A stretch of 64,000 bases of DNA from NCBI GenBank assembly GCA_002337455.1, contig DDGC01000008.1, positions 17,837 through 81,836 on the forward strand. Reading direction: 5' to 3'. How positions within the stretch are numbered: position 1 is the first letter of the stretch; each line of letters starts with the position of its first letter. The notes below the pieces were generated by a model, which was given only the letters and a program-made list of their open reading frames with translations, did not search any database and was not told the origin of the DNA. This DNA comes from Rhizobiales bacterium UBA1912 (GTDB taxonomy: Bacteria > Pseudomonadota > Alphaproteobacteria > Rhizobiales > Devosiaceae). Below are positions 15,911 to 24,590 of this stretch, one piece after another. A program made the position numbers and the translations under genes.

Positions 15911-18428
15911 ATCCACTGCTCCCGACAAGCTCTCGCCCATTCGGCTGCACAAGGCCCTGGACCGGGTTTGGCGAACCGGGCCAGGCTGGCAACGGCTTTC
16001 AGCGGTCAACCATACAGTTCTTGGCAAACGGTTCATGCTGACTGCCTTTGTGTTTTTCGCTATTGGCGGCGTTCTGGCCATGCTGATCCGGGCCCAATTG
16101 GCAACGCCTGACTCGGCGTTCGTGGGCCCCGAAATCTACAATCAGCTGTTTTCCATGCACGGCACGGTGATGATGTTCCTTTTTGCCATCCCTATGCTGG
16201 AAGGACTTGCAATCTATCTGTTGCCCAAAATGCTGGGGGCTCGTGACCTCGCATTCCCACGCCTGACGGCCTACGGCTATTGGTGCTACCTGTTCGGGGG
16301 CACGATCATCGTCGTGTCCATGCTGTTCGGCGCGGCGCCCAATAGCGGCTGGTTCATGTACACGCCGCTTTCGTCGCAGCCCTACACCCCCGGCATCAAC
16401 GCCGACATCTGGCTGCTCGGCGTCACCTTTGTCGAGATATCGGCGGTTTCAGCGGCGGTGGAAATCACCGTCTCGATCCTCAAGATGCGGGCTCCCGGCA
16501 TGTCGCTCGACCGAATGCCGCTGTTTGCCTGGTACATGCTGGTGACGGCCCTGATGATGGTGTTCGGGTTTCCACCGCTCATCCTTGGCTCGATCCTTCT
16601 CGAGCTCGAACGGGCGTTCGGTTTGCCGTTTTTCGACCCGACGCGGGGTGGAGATTCCCTGCTCTGGCAGCATCTGTTCTGGCTGTTCGGCCACCCCGAG
16701 GTTTACATCATCTTCCTGCCCGCCGCCGGTGCACTCTCAACGATTATCCCCGTCTTCGCCCAGCGCCAGATCGTCGGCTATCACGCGATTATCGCCGCCA
16801 TCGTCGCGTTGGCATTTCTGTCGTTCGGGCTGTGGGTGCACCACATGTTCACTGTTGGTATTCCGCATCTGGCGCTGGCGTTCTTTTCAGCAGCCAGCGC
16901 GCTGGTCGCAATACCGACGGCAGTACAGATCTTCGCCTGGCTGGCGACGCTGGCCCACGGCCGGCCACGTTTCGACATTCCCATGCTCTATGTGACGGGC
17001 TTTTTTCTCATCTTCGTCATCGGAGGGCTGACCGGTGTGATGCTTGCCATGGTGCCCTTCGACCAGCAGGCTCATGACAGCTATTTCGTCGTCGCCCATC
17101 TCCACTACGTGCTGGTCGGCGGCTTCGTATTCCCCATGCTGGCCGCTGTTTATTACTGGTTGCCCCACATCACTGGCCGCGCAACCGTGCACAGGATTTC
17201 GGTGCCCGCGTTCTGGCTGATCTTTGTGGGGTTCAACCTGACATTTTTCATGATGCACCTGACTGGGCTTATGGGAATGCCGCGACGTGTCTACACCTAT
17301 CCCTCCAATTTTGGCTGGGACTGGTTAAACTTGCTTTCGAGCATTGGCGGCTTCATCCTCACTATGGGATTTGCGCTGTTTGCTGTTGATATGATTCTGC
17401 AATTCCGGTTCGGCCGCGGGTTCCGGCGCAACATATGGAAAGCCTCGACGCTCGATTGGGCGATGCCCACCCGGCCGCCATCTTATGCTTTTGCCTCGCT
17501 GCCCTCGATCGACAAGCGGGCCGACGCCATCGACCCCGACAGCTTGGGTCCACAATTGGCGTCGGGACATGGCTATCTTGGATTTGTGCGCAAGGGGCGG
17601 ATGGAAACGCTTGGCGTGGACATGACGACAGGCAAGCTCGAACACGTCGTCGTCCTTCCCAACTCGACCTATCTGCCGCTGATATCAGCTTCACTGACCG
17701 GCGCGATGGTGTTGTGTCTGTTGTTCAAGCTCTATCCGCTGGCCGTCATATTCGCGCTGTCGACCCTCGCCAGCTTTTTCTTTTGGGCCGCCCGCACCGG
17801 CTCGAAGGATGACGAGGGTCCGATCGACGTCGGATGCGGCGAACGTGCCTTGCCCGATACCGAGGTGGATGGCCCAACGCCCTGGTGGGCCATGGTGTTC
17901 GCTCTGGCGGCAAACGGCACACTCTTCGCTTCGCTGATATTCGGCACGCTGTATCTTTGGCTCGTCGCTCCGGCGTGGCCACCGACAGAAATTGCTTCAG
18001 TGGATATTTTTGTGGTGGGCGCCGCCATATTGCTGTTGGCTGCGGCGGCCCTCATGCGGAGGACGAATGGATTGAACCTATCGGGCAAGGCCTTCATGCC
18101 TGCGCTCATGGCAACGCTCCTTGTCGACCTTGGCACCCTCGTCCTGTTTTCAATTGCGCTGTTTGCCCTGCCCGACCCTACGAGCCACGCCCATATCGCA
18201 ACCGTAGCAGCGTTGATCGGTTACGGCTGGCTTCACGCCTTCGGTGGCCTGGCGTTCGGCTTCAATGCGTTGCTCAAGGCGCACCATGGCTACGTTTCAC
18301 CGCGTCGCAGCCTGAGCCTTCGGCTGACGCGGCTGTGGCATGACTATACCGCGATCACCGGAGTCCTCGGTGTGGGGCTGATCCTGCTCATGCCGTCCCT
18401 CATCGGAATGCTTGAGGGGATGAGATGA
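15903..18428 (+). CDS. Cytochrome c oxidase subunit I-III fusion
   Basis: An 841-residue membrane protein. Residues about 1-545 are heme-copper oxidase subunit I: heme ligand in MHGTVMMF, the His-Tyr-CuB motif WLFGHPEVYIIFLP with the D-channel Glu, the CuB His pair in WVHHMFTVG, and the heme ligands in VAHLHYVLVGG. After a cytoplasmic linker, residues about 600-841 carry subunit III helices (WWAMVFALAANGTLFASLIFGTLYLWL, GYGWLHAFGGLAFG). Such CoxA-CoxC fusions occur in some bacterial aa3/caa3 oxidases. It overlaps coxB by eight bases and the following gene by four. It reduces O2 with electrons from cytochrome c and pumps protons. Confidence 0.94.
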   Translation: MAESTAPDKLSPIRLHKALDRVWRTGPGWQRLSAVNHTVLGKRFMLTAFVFFAIGGVLAMLIRAQLATPDSAFVGPEIYNQLFSMHGTVMMFLFAIPMLEGLAIYLLPKMLGARDLAFPRLTAYGYWCYLFGGTIIVVSMLFGAAPNSGWFMYTPLSSQPYTPGINADIWLLGVTFVEISAVSAAVEITVSILKMRAPGMSLDRMPLFAWYMLVTALMMVFGFPPLILGSILLELERAFGLPFFDPTRGGDSLLWQHLFWLFGHPEVYIIFLPAAGALSTIIPVFAQRQIVGYHAIIAAIVALAFLSFGLWVHHMFTVGIPHLALAFFSAASALVAIPTAVQIFAWLATLAHGRPRFDIPMLYVTGFFLIFVIGGLTGVMLAMVPFDQQAHDSYFVVAHLHYVLVGGFVFPMLAAVYYWLPHITGRATVHRISVPAFWLIFVGFNLTFFMMHLTGLMGMPRRVYTYPSNFGWDWLNLLSSIGGFILTMGFALFAVDMILQFRFGRGFRRNIWKASTLDWAMPTRPPSYAFASLPSIDKRADAIDPDSLGPQLASGHGYLGFVRKGRMETLGVDMTTGKLEHVVVLPNSTYLPLISASLTGAMVLCLLFKLYPLAVIFALSTLASFFFWAARTGSKDDEGPIDVGCGERALPDTEVDGPTPWWAMVFALAANGTLFASLIFGTLYLWLVAPAWPPTEIASVDIFVVGAAILLLAAAALMRRTNGLNLSGKAFMPALMATLLVDLGTLVLFSIALFALPDPTSHAHIATVAALIGYGWLHAFGGLAFGFNALLKAHHGYVSPRRSLSLRLTRLWHDYTAITGVLGVGLILLMPSLIGMLEGMR

Positions 18429-18769
18429 TGCAAGCAACGCTAGTGCCGCCGCGATCTATCCTGGTCATCGTGCTTGGTTTTGGGGTCTGGACCGTTGCGT
18501 TTGTCGGTCTCTATGCCGTCAACGCGATAGGGTGCGCCTTTGCCTGGCCATCGACAGTTCAGCGGGCGGTAATGATTGGGTTGGCGCTGGCCGCATCAGG
18601 TTCAATGATGGCCGTGGCCGGTTGGAGTATCGGCCATTGGCGCCGCGCCGCCAACGCCCCCCGTCCAGCACCTGGCCTTGCCCGGATCGGGGCGATGGGG
18701 AGCACAGCAGCCCTTGCCGCAACCATCCTCGTTTTCGCGCCGAGCCTGTTTGCATCCATGTGCTTGTGA
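18425..18769 (+). CDS. Small membrane protein at the end of the oxidase operon
   Basis: A 114-residue protein with three predicted hydrophobic helices (about 12-35, 43-66, 84-107) and no recognisable motif. The ATG overlaps the stop of the subunit I-III gene, so it is part of the same transcript. It may be an accessory (subunit IV-like) or assembly component. Its stop is directly followed by the stop of the convergent gene at 18770. Confidence 0.72.
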   Translation: MMQATLVPPRSILVIVLGFGVWTVAFVGLYAVNAIGCAFAWPSTVQRAVMIGLALAASGSMMAVAGWSIGHWRRAANAPRPAPGLARIGAMGSTAALAATILVFAPSLFASMCL

Positions 18770-19276
18770 CTATTCGTCTGGGCCAACGATCATGCCCACG
18801 CCATGGTCGAAGACCAGCTTGCCGCCATGCCACCCGGCCAGACCGGTAAAAACTCCGGCCAGTACCGAAAGAGCTAATCCCAGCGGCAAGACCGCCTCTG
18901 GATCATGAAGCCTCACGCCCCAGTTCGTGCCTGCGATGGCGATAAGTGTCATGGCCGCGATCGCATGCGTCCAGCTGCCAACACGCCCCCGAATGCCCTT
19001 GACCAGGACGAGCTCTGCCGTTCCTGCCAGGCCAGCCGCTATACCAAACCAGAAGGCAAAGCCCGCGCTCCAAAGCCCAGCACGGACCCAAAACGCATCC
19101 CCGGTCCACCAGAAAAAGACGTCGGCCCCCAAAGTCGCAAACACCAGTGCAATGGGAAAATGAACCATCATGGCGTGAATGGGATGGCCCGCAACGGCCA
19201 CTGCAGATTTGACGTCATGCTCCATGACATCGGCGATAACCGGATTGTCCCGTGTCGCGCGCCTGTCTTCGCTCAT
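18770..19276 (-). CDS. DUF2231 membrane protein
   Basis: A 168-residue protein with four hydrophobic helices and the family signature GHPIHAMMVHFPIALVFATLGADVFFW near the N terminus. DUF2231 proteins are small membrane proteins of uncertain role, often near oxidase or copper/iron genes; the conserved histidines suggest metal or heme binding. The ATG at 19276 follows GGGGC; the frame extends to 19417 without further family similarity. It ends tail to tail with the oxidase operon with no bases between the two stops. Confidence 0.82.
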   Translation of the reverse strand: MSEDRRATRDNPVIADVMEHDVKSAVAVAGHPIHAMMVHFPIALVFATLGADVFFWWTGDAFWVRAGLWSAGFAFWFGIAAGLAGTAELVLVKGIRGRVGSWTHAIAAMTLIAIAGTNWGVRLHDPEAVLPLGLALSVLAGVFTGLAGWHGGKLVFDHGVGMIVGPDE

Positions 19277-19334
19277 GCTTGCCCCGTTTGCGACCGTTCC
19301 ACTGCTCAATGTCCTAGCTTGCCAGCCGGTTCCG

Positions 19335-20750
19335 CTATTCCTCCTGTGGATCAAGCGGAAGACTGAGAACGCAGTGAAGCCCGGTTTCTTCCAGGATGAA
19401 CCGGGTCGACGCCCCAAGCTGGTAGGGAATGGCTTCCTCGATCAATTGCCGGCCGAACCCCCGCGGACGGGCTGGATCGGGCGCACGGGCAGAAAATTTC
19501 TCCCGCCATTCGATAACCAAGTGCCCGGCATCGCCTTCGCGATCATCGCGCCGGAACCAATGGATGACAATCCTGCCCTGCGGGTCGGACAATGCGCCAT
19601 GACGAGCAGCGTTGGTGCTCAACTCGTGGATCACCAGGGTGAGGGTCTGCAACGTGCCATCGCCTACCAGAACACGCGGCCCATCGACTTCGATTCTGCT
19701 CCAGTCGTCTGTGACGGCGTCGAGTTCCATGCGCAGCAGGGATTCGACAGTAACGGCCTCGCCCTCAGTGCGTGACAACAACCCCTGAACACGCGAAAGA
19801 GCGCCCAGACGGCGGTCGAAGGCCGCCTGGAATTCATGAAGCGATTCGACGGTGGAGGCCGTCTGCGATGCGATGGACCGAACGACGGCAAGCAGGTTTC
19901 TTGTGCGATGCTGCAACTCACCCACAAGGATGCCCTGCCGCTCTTGCAACTGGCGCATGTCGTGGATGTCGGACGCCGATCCCACCCATTCATTGGGGCC
20001 ATCCATGGAGAACCGGATAGGCACGGCCCGGGTCTGATGCCAGCGATACATGCCGTCCTGTTTGCGCCGGATGCGATGCTCGCCGTAATAGGTCTCACCA
20101 TCCTCCCCTGCCTCGTCCCATTTGACGAGAGCGACCTCGCGGTCGTCAGGGTGAATTGCCTCGAGCCAGCCATACCCTTCGGACTGTTCGTCGTTCATGC
20201 CGGTATAGGCCGTCCATTGGGGGCTGGCCCAAGTTCTCCGGCCCTCTGTGGTGGACCGAAAGACAAGATGAGGCACAGTGGTCGCGAGCAGCCGGAAGCG
20301 CTCCTCGCTTTCCATCAGCGCAATCTCGTGCTGGCGACGCAGGGTCATGTCCTGGCCGATTTTGAGAAATCCCTTGGGCGCCCCATTCGCGTCCGTGAGC
20401 GGCCATACACTGCCCTCGATATAGACCCGCGACCCCGACCGGTGTTGATGCCAGCGAACGTCGGGAGCATGGCCCCGCGACAGCGCCGTCTCGAATTCCT
20501 GCCTCGGCGCCCCGCTTTCCCTATCCTCGGGCGTAAACAACATGGCTGCCGGCCGGCCGAGAATTTCCTCGATCGACCAGCCAAAGACGTTGGCGGCGCC
20601 GGGCGGCCAGCTATCGATATTGCCGTCTTTATCCGTTGTAAAGATCGCGTAGTCGCGCGCATTTTCAACGATAAGGCGGAACCTCTCCTCGCCGTCCATG
20701 GAGAGCATGGCCCCGCCCCTTTGGCGGCTCTTGCCTCTATCGTCGATCAT
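19335..20750 (-). CDS. HWE-family histidine kinase with two PAS domains
   Basis: A 471-residue soluble sensor kinase without transmembrane segments. PAS1 spans about 20-140 (ARDYAIFTTDKDGNIDSW) and PAS2 about 148-268 (HLVFRSTTEGRRTWASPQWT). The HWE DHp contains the acceptor His281 in GELQHRTRN, with HELSTNAARHGALS and the C-terminal FGRQLIEEAIPYQLGA as kinase signatures. The ATG at 20750 follows GGGAGG; the longer frame to 20978 covers the end of the next gene. Two receiver proteins immediately upstream are its likely partners. HWE kinases commonly feed light, redox or general-stress pathways in alphaproteobacteria. Confidence 0.9.
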   Translation of the reverse strand: MIDDRGKSRQRGGAMLSMDGEERFRLIVENARDYAIFTTDKDGNIDSWPPGAANVFGWSIEEILGRPAAMLFTPEDRESGAPRQEFETALSRGHAPDVRWHQHRSGSRVYIEGSVWPLTDANGAPKGFLKIGQDMTLRRQHEIALMESEERFRLLATTVPHLVFRSTTEGRRTWASPQWTAYTGMNDEQSEGYGWLEAIHPDDREVALVKWDEAGEDGETYYGEHRIRRKQDGMYRWHQTRAVPIRFSMDGPNEWVGSASDIHDMRQLQERQGILVGELQHRTRNLLAVVRSIASQTASTVESLHEFQAAFDRRLGALSRVQGLLSRTEGEAVTVESLLRMELDAVTDDWSRIEVDGPRVLVGDGTLQTLTLVIHELSTNAARHGALSDPQGRIVIHWFRRDDREGDAGHLVIEWREKFSARAPDPARPRGFGRQLIEEAIPYQLGASTRFILEETGLHCVLSLPLDPQEE

Positions 20751-20769
20751 ATCGGCCTCCCGAGCCGTA

Positions 20770-21276
20770 TCAGGCGTCGTCCCGCATTGCGTCGAACAAT
20801 AACCGCGCCCATCGGTCCTGAACTGTTTCATGCGCCCGCGCTTCGCGCAGTTCAGATACAGGTTCGGGAGCTGCAGCCGGGGTGGCCGGCTGCTGCGGCC
20901 GGAAAGCCGCAACCTTGCGTCTGAGATGCCCAAGATCCAGTGGTTTGTGTAATGTATCGACCGACCGGTAACGCGCATCGATGCGGTCTTTCTGGTAGGC
21001 CGTGGCGAAGATGATTGGTACGCCGCGGGCCATCAGCACGTCGACGAGTTCATAGACCTCTTGACCAAACAGTTTGATGTCGAGAATAGCTCCGTCCAGG
21101 CGCCGTCTTCCGATTATAAGGCTGGCATAGTGAACCGTCGGGGCCGGCCCCAGGACATTGACGCCGTGACTCTTGAGATCGTTGCAAACCTCACGCGCCA
21201 GAACGTAGTCATCCTCCACGACCAGAACGCATTTTCCGGCAATCGAATCCGAGACCGTTTGCTCCAGGGCGCTCAT
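20770..21276 (-). CDS. Receiver-domain protein with C-terminal extension
   Basis: A 168-residue protein. Residues about 15-130 are a CheY receiver: acidic pair VVEDDYVLAR, phospho-acceptor Asp in GAILDIKLF, and Lys in DTLHKPLD. The segment IIFATAYQ is a degenerate form of the FAT-GUY motif. The last 40 residues are Ala/Pro/Glu-rich with no known domain. Its start overlaps the stop of the preceding receiver gene by four bases, and the HWE kinase follows 20 bases downstream, so all three are one operon. Confidence 0.85.
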   Translation of the reverse strand: MSALEQTVSDSIAGKCVLVVEDDYVLAREVCNDLKSHGVNVLGPAPTVHYASLIIGRRRLDGAILDIKLFGQEVYELVDVLMARGVPIIFATAYQKDRIDARYRSVDTLHKPLDLGHLRRKVAAFRPQQPATPAAAPEPVSELREARAHETVQDRWARLLFDAMRDDA

Positions 21277-21674
21277 GCCGCACCCGATTTGTCGCGCTCG
21301 GCCAGTTGATCGGCAAGTGCACGCACAAGGTGGAGAGGATCGGTCGGCTTTTCAAAGCGCTTCACATGGGTAAGATGGCTTGGAATGGTCCAATTGTCAT
21401 AGCCTGTCGCAAAGACAAACGGGATGTTGCGCTCCTGCAGGCGGTCGGCCACGGGGAAGACGTGCCGTCCTCGGATATTGATATCGAGAATGGCGGCATC
21501 CGGAAGGCCCGTATTGCCTTGCAGCGCGGCGAGCGCATCATCAATTTGAGAAAACGGCCCCAGAACGCTTGCGCCCAGATCGACGATCACCATCTCGATA
21601 TTGAGAGCGATGAGATACTCGTCTTCAACGACCATAATGGCTTTCCCGGACAATGTTGGGTACGCCGCGTTCAT
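21273..21674 (-). CDS. Single-domain FATGUY-type response regulator
   Basis: A 133-residue receiver-only protein. Visible are the acidic pair (VVEDEYLIAL), the acceptor Asp in AAILDINIRG and the FAT-GUY motif in IPFVFATGYDN. In alphaproteobacteria FAT-GUY single-domain regulators such as SdrG and MrrA work in phosphorelays to the general stress response. It is the first gene of the unit receiver-receiver-HWE kinase. The 224 bases upstream of it, before the divergent gene at 21899, contain no other clear feature. Confidence 0.87.
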   Translation of the reverse strand: MNAAYPTLSGKAIMVVEDEYLIALNIEMVIVDLGASVLGPFSQIDDALAALQGNTGLPDAAILDINIRGRHVFPVADRLQERNIPFVFATGYDNWTIPSHLTHVKRFEKPTDPLHLVRALADQLAERDKSGAA

Positions 21675-21898
21675 TGGTTCCTCCGCCTCGTCCGCTCCGA
21701 GTGCAAAAGTAACAACAGCAAACTTCGTTGCACAAGTTGGGCATATTAAGGCGATTAGACTTCACGTCCAGTGGAACGCGTTTGCTGGCGCGCTCGTTGG
21801 TACCGGGAATAGCCGCGTGGTTCGGCTCTGGAAGCGGAGCCGGGCCGTAGCGCAATTAACATGGGTTAATCCTGCCCTGAACCAGCAAGACGTCCAAT

Positions 21899-22519
21899 AT
21901 GGCTCCCCCTCTCAAGGTGCTCGCACTCAACGGCACGCTCAAGACATCGAAAGGCGACCAAGCATCCTCGACCGACCGCATGATCGGCCTTCTCATGGCA
22001 GGTTTTGCCCGGCACGGCATCAGCGGGGAGACCATACGCCTCGCCGACCATCAGATCCTGCCTGGCGTGACCTCGGACGAAGGTCCAGACGATGCCTGGC
22101 CGGCAATTCGAGAGAAAATTCTGGCAGCCGACATCCTGATCGCCGGCACGCCGGTCTGGATGGGACAGCCGTCCAGCGTCATAAAGCGGGCACTGGAGCG
22201 CATGGATGCCTTCATTTCCGAAAAAGATAGCGAGGGACGCATGCCCAGCTATGGTAAAATCGCGGCTGTTGCGGTTGTCGGCAATGAGGATGGAGCGCAT
22301 CATGTATCGGCTGAACTGTTTCAGGCGCTCAACGATGTCGGGTTTTCAATAGCGCCCAACGCCGTGTCATACTGGGTTGGCCAAGCCATGGGTTCGACGG
22401 ACTTTCGCAATCTCGATGAAATTCCCGGGACGGTTGCCAGCGCCGCAAAAATGGTGGTGGAGACCACCGTCCACCTCGCCCGGCTGCTAAGGGACAATCC
22501 CTACCCGAGCGTAAAATGA
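21899..22519 (+). CDS. NADPH-dependent FMN reductase/flavodoxin-family protein
   Basis: A 206-residue flavodoxin-fold protein. The phosphate-binding loop is LALNGTLKTSKGDQASSTDRM (6-26), followed by the family segment DILIAGTPVWMGQPSSVIKRALERMD. It probably reduces FMN, quinones or azo compounds with NAD(P)H in the cytoplasm. It lies 20 bases before a Crp-family regulator in the same direction and may share its transcript. The physiological acceptor is unknown. Confidence 0.8.
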   Translation: MAPPLKVLALNGTLKTSKGDQASSTDRMIGLLMAGFARHGISGETIRLADHQILPGVTSDEGPDDAWPAIREKILAADILIAGTPVWMGQPSSVIKRALERMDAFISEKDSEGRMPSYGKIAAVAVVGNEDGAHHVSAELFQALNDVGFSIAPNAVSYWVGQAMGSTDFRNLDEIPGTVASAAKMVVETTVHLARLLRDNPYPSVK

Positions 22520-22538
22520 AGCTGGAGAAGTGTAACAC

Positions 22539-23276
22539 GTGACCGAGTTGCTCGTTGCCCGGCTCGAAAGCCATATGTCTTTGGAACCGGCAGACCGCGC
22601 GGGCCTTTTGGCTCTTCCGGCTCAATTGCGGCAGTTTTCTACCAGAAATGCAACGCTTGCGGCCAAGCTGCTCGATAACCACGTCCACGTCATCGATGAC
22701 GGGTTTGCCTGCCGTTATCGCGATTTGCCGGATGGGCGCCGGCAGATACTTTCGATCCTGGTTCCCGGCGACGTGATCGACCTACGCCAGTTCGTGCTGG
22801 GTGGAGCGCAACCACTTATGGCCGCCCTGTCGCCGCTTTCGATGAACGCCATCCCCAACGGCAGCCTTCTCAAACTGCTCGAGACGTCTCCGCGCGCGAC
22901 AAGAGCACTCTGGAGCACCACACTCGTTGAAGAATCAATCTCCCGCGAATGGCTGGTCAGCATTGGAAAGCGCTCTGCGCTCGAGCGGGTCGCCCATTTG
23001 CTGTGCGAGATTTATCTTCGGCTTGCCGCGGTTGGCCGCAACACTGGATCGCGGTTCCCCCTGCCGCTGACCCAAAGCGAGTTGGCCGATGTGCTGGGAC
23101 TTTCCACCGTCCACGTCAACCGCACGCTTCAGGAACTGCGCAAATCGGGCCTCATCGCGTTCCAGTCCGGCATGGTTGAACTGTTCGACTTCGACGCGCT
23201 GGCCGCTTTGGGTCTGTTTGCCCCGGGCTATCTGCATTTGCGCGAACCGGGCAAGCCAAGACCGGTCTTGGTCTGA
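22539..23276 (+). CDS. Crp/Fnr-family transcriptional regulator
   Basis: A 245-residue regulator. Residues about 30-140 form a cyclic-nucleotide-binding-like beta-barrel (FACRYRDLPDGRRQILSILVPGDVIDL) and residues about 155-230 a winged HTH (LTQSELADVLGLSTVHVNRTL). There is no N-terminal cysteine cluster, so it is not an FNR-type iron-sulfur sensor. Proteins of this form in rhizobia often sense envelope or nutrient stress without cAMP. The GTG start follows GGAGAAG. The stop is one base from the convergent ligD-like gene. Confidence 0.85.
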   Translation: MTELLVARLESHMSLEPADRAGLLALPAQLRQFSTRNATLAAKLLDNHVHVIDDGFACRYRDLPDGRRQILSILVPGDVIDLRQFVLGGAQPLMAALSPLSMNAIPNGSLLKLLETSPRATRALWSTTLVEESISREWLVSIGKRSALERVAHLLCEIYLRLAAVGRNTGSRFPLPLTQSELADVLGLSTVHVNRTLQELRKSGLIAFQSGMVELFDFDALAALGLFAPGYLHLREPGKPRPVLV

Positions 23277-23277
23277 G

Positions 23278-24177
23278 CTATTTCACCGACTTGGGCAGCG
23301 ACTGGCGTAGCTTCGCATAGCGTGGCCAAGGATTATCGTGCGACCGCGCAACAGCAGCTTCCAGGGAAAAACCATTGGCCGAGTTGAGCGTTTCGATTTC
23401 GTCCCAGCCCACCGGAACAGCCACCGGCGCGCCCTCCCTGGCACGGGTTGAGTACGGCGCGATGGCAGTCGATCCCCGTTCGTTGCGCAGATAGTCGATG
23501 AACAGTTTGCCTTTGCGGGCCTTTTTCGAAAGCGTCGCGGTAAACCGATCCGGTTCGTCCGCGGCCATTTGCCTTGCGAATCCTAAGGCGAACGCCTTGA
23601 CGTCCGGCCATTCGGCGCGGCGGATAATGGGCGCGATCACATGGATCCCTTTGCCTCCGGTCACCATGGCAAAGGTTTCGAGTCCCAGATCGGCCAGCCG
23701 GCCGCGAATATCGCCGGCGGCAGATTTGACATTGCCAAAATCGAGACCTTCATCGGGATCGATGTCGAAAACAATTCTGTCGGGTTTTTCGATGGCATCG
23801 CGCCGCGATCCCCAGATGTGAAACTCCAATACCCCCATCTGAACACCAGCCAGAAGCCCTCCGAGATCATCCAGCGTGAAATAGCTGTCGGCCCGGCCGT
23901 CCCTTTCCTCGATCTCGATCGTATCCATACCTTGCGCGAACCCACCAGTATCGTGCTTTTGAAAGAAGCACTGCTTGGCCCGGCCCGCGGGACAGCGAAC
24001 CAAACTCAAAGGACGATTAGCGATATAGGGCATCATTGCCGGGGCGACCGACGCGTAATAGGCGGCAAGCTTCCCCTTGGTCACCCCTTGCCCGGGATAC
24101 AGGACCTTATCCGGGCTCGAAAGTTTGATTCCGGCTTTTTCGGCGGCTGCGATCCCGGTATCTTCATTCACCGCCAT
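23278..24177 (-). CDS. Stand-alone LigD polymerase domain (PrimPol)
   Basis: A 299-residue protein equal to the polymerase/primase module of bacterial DNA ligase D. Motifs seen are DKVLYPGQGVTKGKLAAYY, the metal-binding Asp138/Asp140 in VFDIDPDEG, and TGGKGIHVIAP. Neither a ligase nor a nuclease domain is attached, and no Ku gene is nearby. In NHEJ this module fills ends with ribonucleotides; here it may act with partners encoded elsewhere. The ATG at 24177 follows AAGGAGG. Confidence 0.92.
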   Translation of the reverse strand: MAVNEDTGIAAAEKAGIKLSSPDKVLYPGQGVTKGKLAAYYASVAPAMMPYIANRPLSLVRCPAGRAKQCFFQKHDTGGFAQGMDTIEIEERDGRADSYFTLDDLGGLLAGVQMGVLEFHIWGSRRDAIEKPDRIVFDIDPDEGLDFGNVKSAAGDIRGRLADLGLETFAMVTGGKGIHVIAPIIRRAEWPDVKAFALGFARQMAADEPDRFTATLSKKARKGKLFIDYLRNERGSTAIAPYSTRAREGAPVAVPVGWDEIETLNSANGFSLEAAVARSHDNPWPRYAKLRQSLPKSVK

Positions 24178-24325
24178 GATGCAGCCTCCTTGGCCTGACC
24201 GAGGGCGCTCCCGGGTCAATGCCAAAGTCGCAGGGGAGGTTCCCAAGGGACGGTGTCACTCGGCGCCGACCGGACCTTATCCCAGGTTAATGCGTCGTGG
24301 GATGGTTGCTATAAGATCATAGCCT

Positions 24326-24526
24326 ATGATGGAGCCCCAAATGGAACCGCAAAAAACGGTTGCGCAGTCAGTGCGCGAAGAAATCGTCAAGCACAGGCGG
24401 CAATTGCTCAAGCTCGAAGAGAGCGCAGTGCGGATTGCCAACACCCACAACTGCCCCGATCACAGCCTGATCCGGCTTGCCCTGCTCCGCCAGAGCGCGG
24501 CGTCCCGCACGGTCGTCAAACTCTAG
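24326..24526 (+). CDS. Small hypothetical protein, basic and helical
   Basis: A 66-residue protein (or 61 if started at the ATG 24341), with a likely helix TVAQSVREEIVKHRRQLLKLEES and a C-terminal basic segment. No family is recognised. It is free of overlap with neighbours and has its own start region between two minus-strand genes. It might be a small regulator or a chance frame; the composition (Arg/Gln/Leu-rich, no Trp or Tyr) does not decide this. Confidence 0.45.
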   Translation: MMEPQMEPQKTVAQSVREEIVKHRRQLLKLEESAVRIANTHNCPDHSLIRLALLRQSAASRTVVKL

Positions 24527-24590
24527 CGAACGACGAACTCTTCGCCGGCGGCAATGCCCGGCCCGTCGTCATTGACGGTGGCCATTGCTG

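Noticed and set aside
19836..20924. 362-codon plus-strand frame opposite the HWE kinase
   Set aside because: Antisense to a gene with two PAS domains and an HWE core; the frame is low in recognisable structure.
23278..24177. Complete NHEJ locus
   Set aside because: Only the polymerase module is present; no ligase domain or Ku gene is found in the window.
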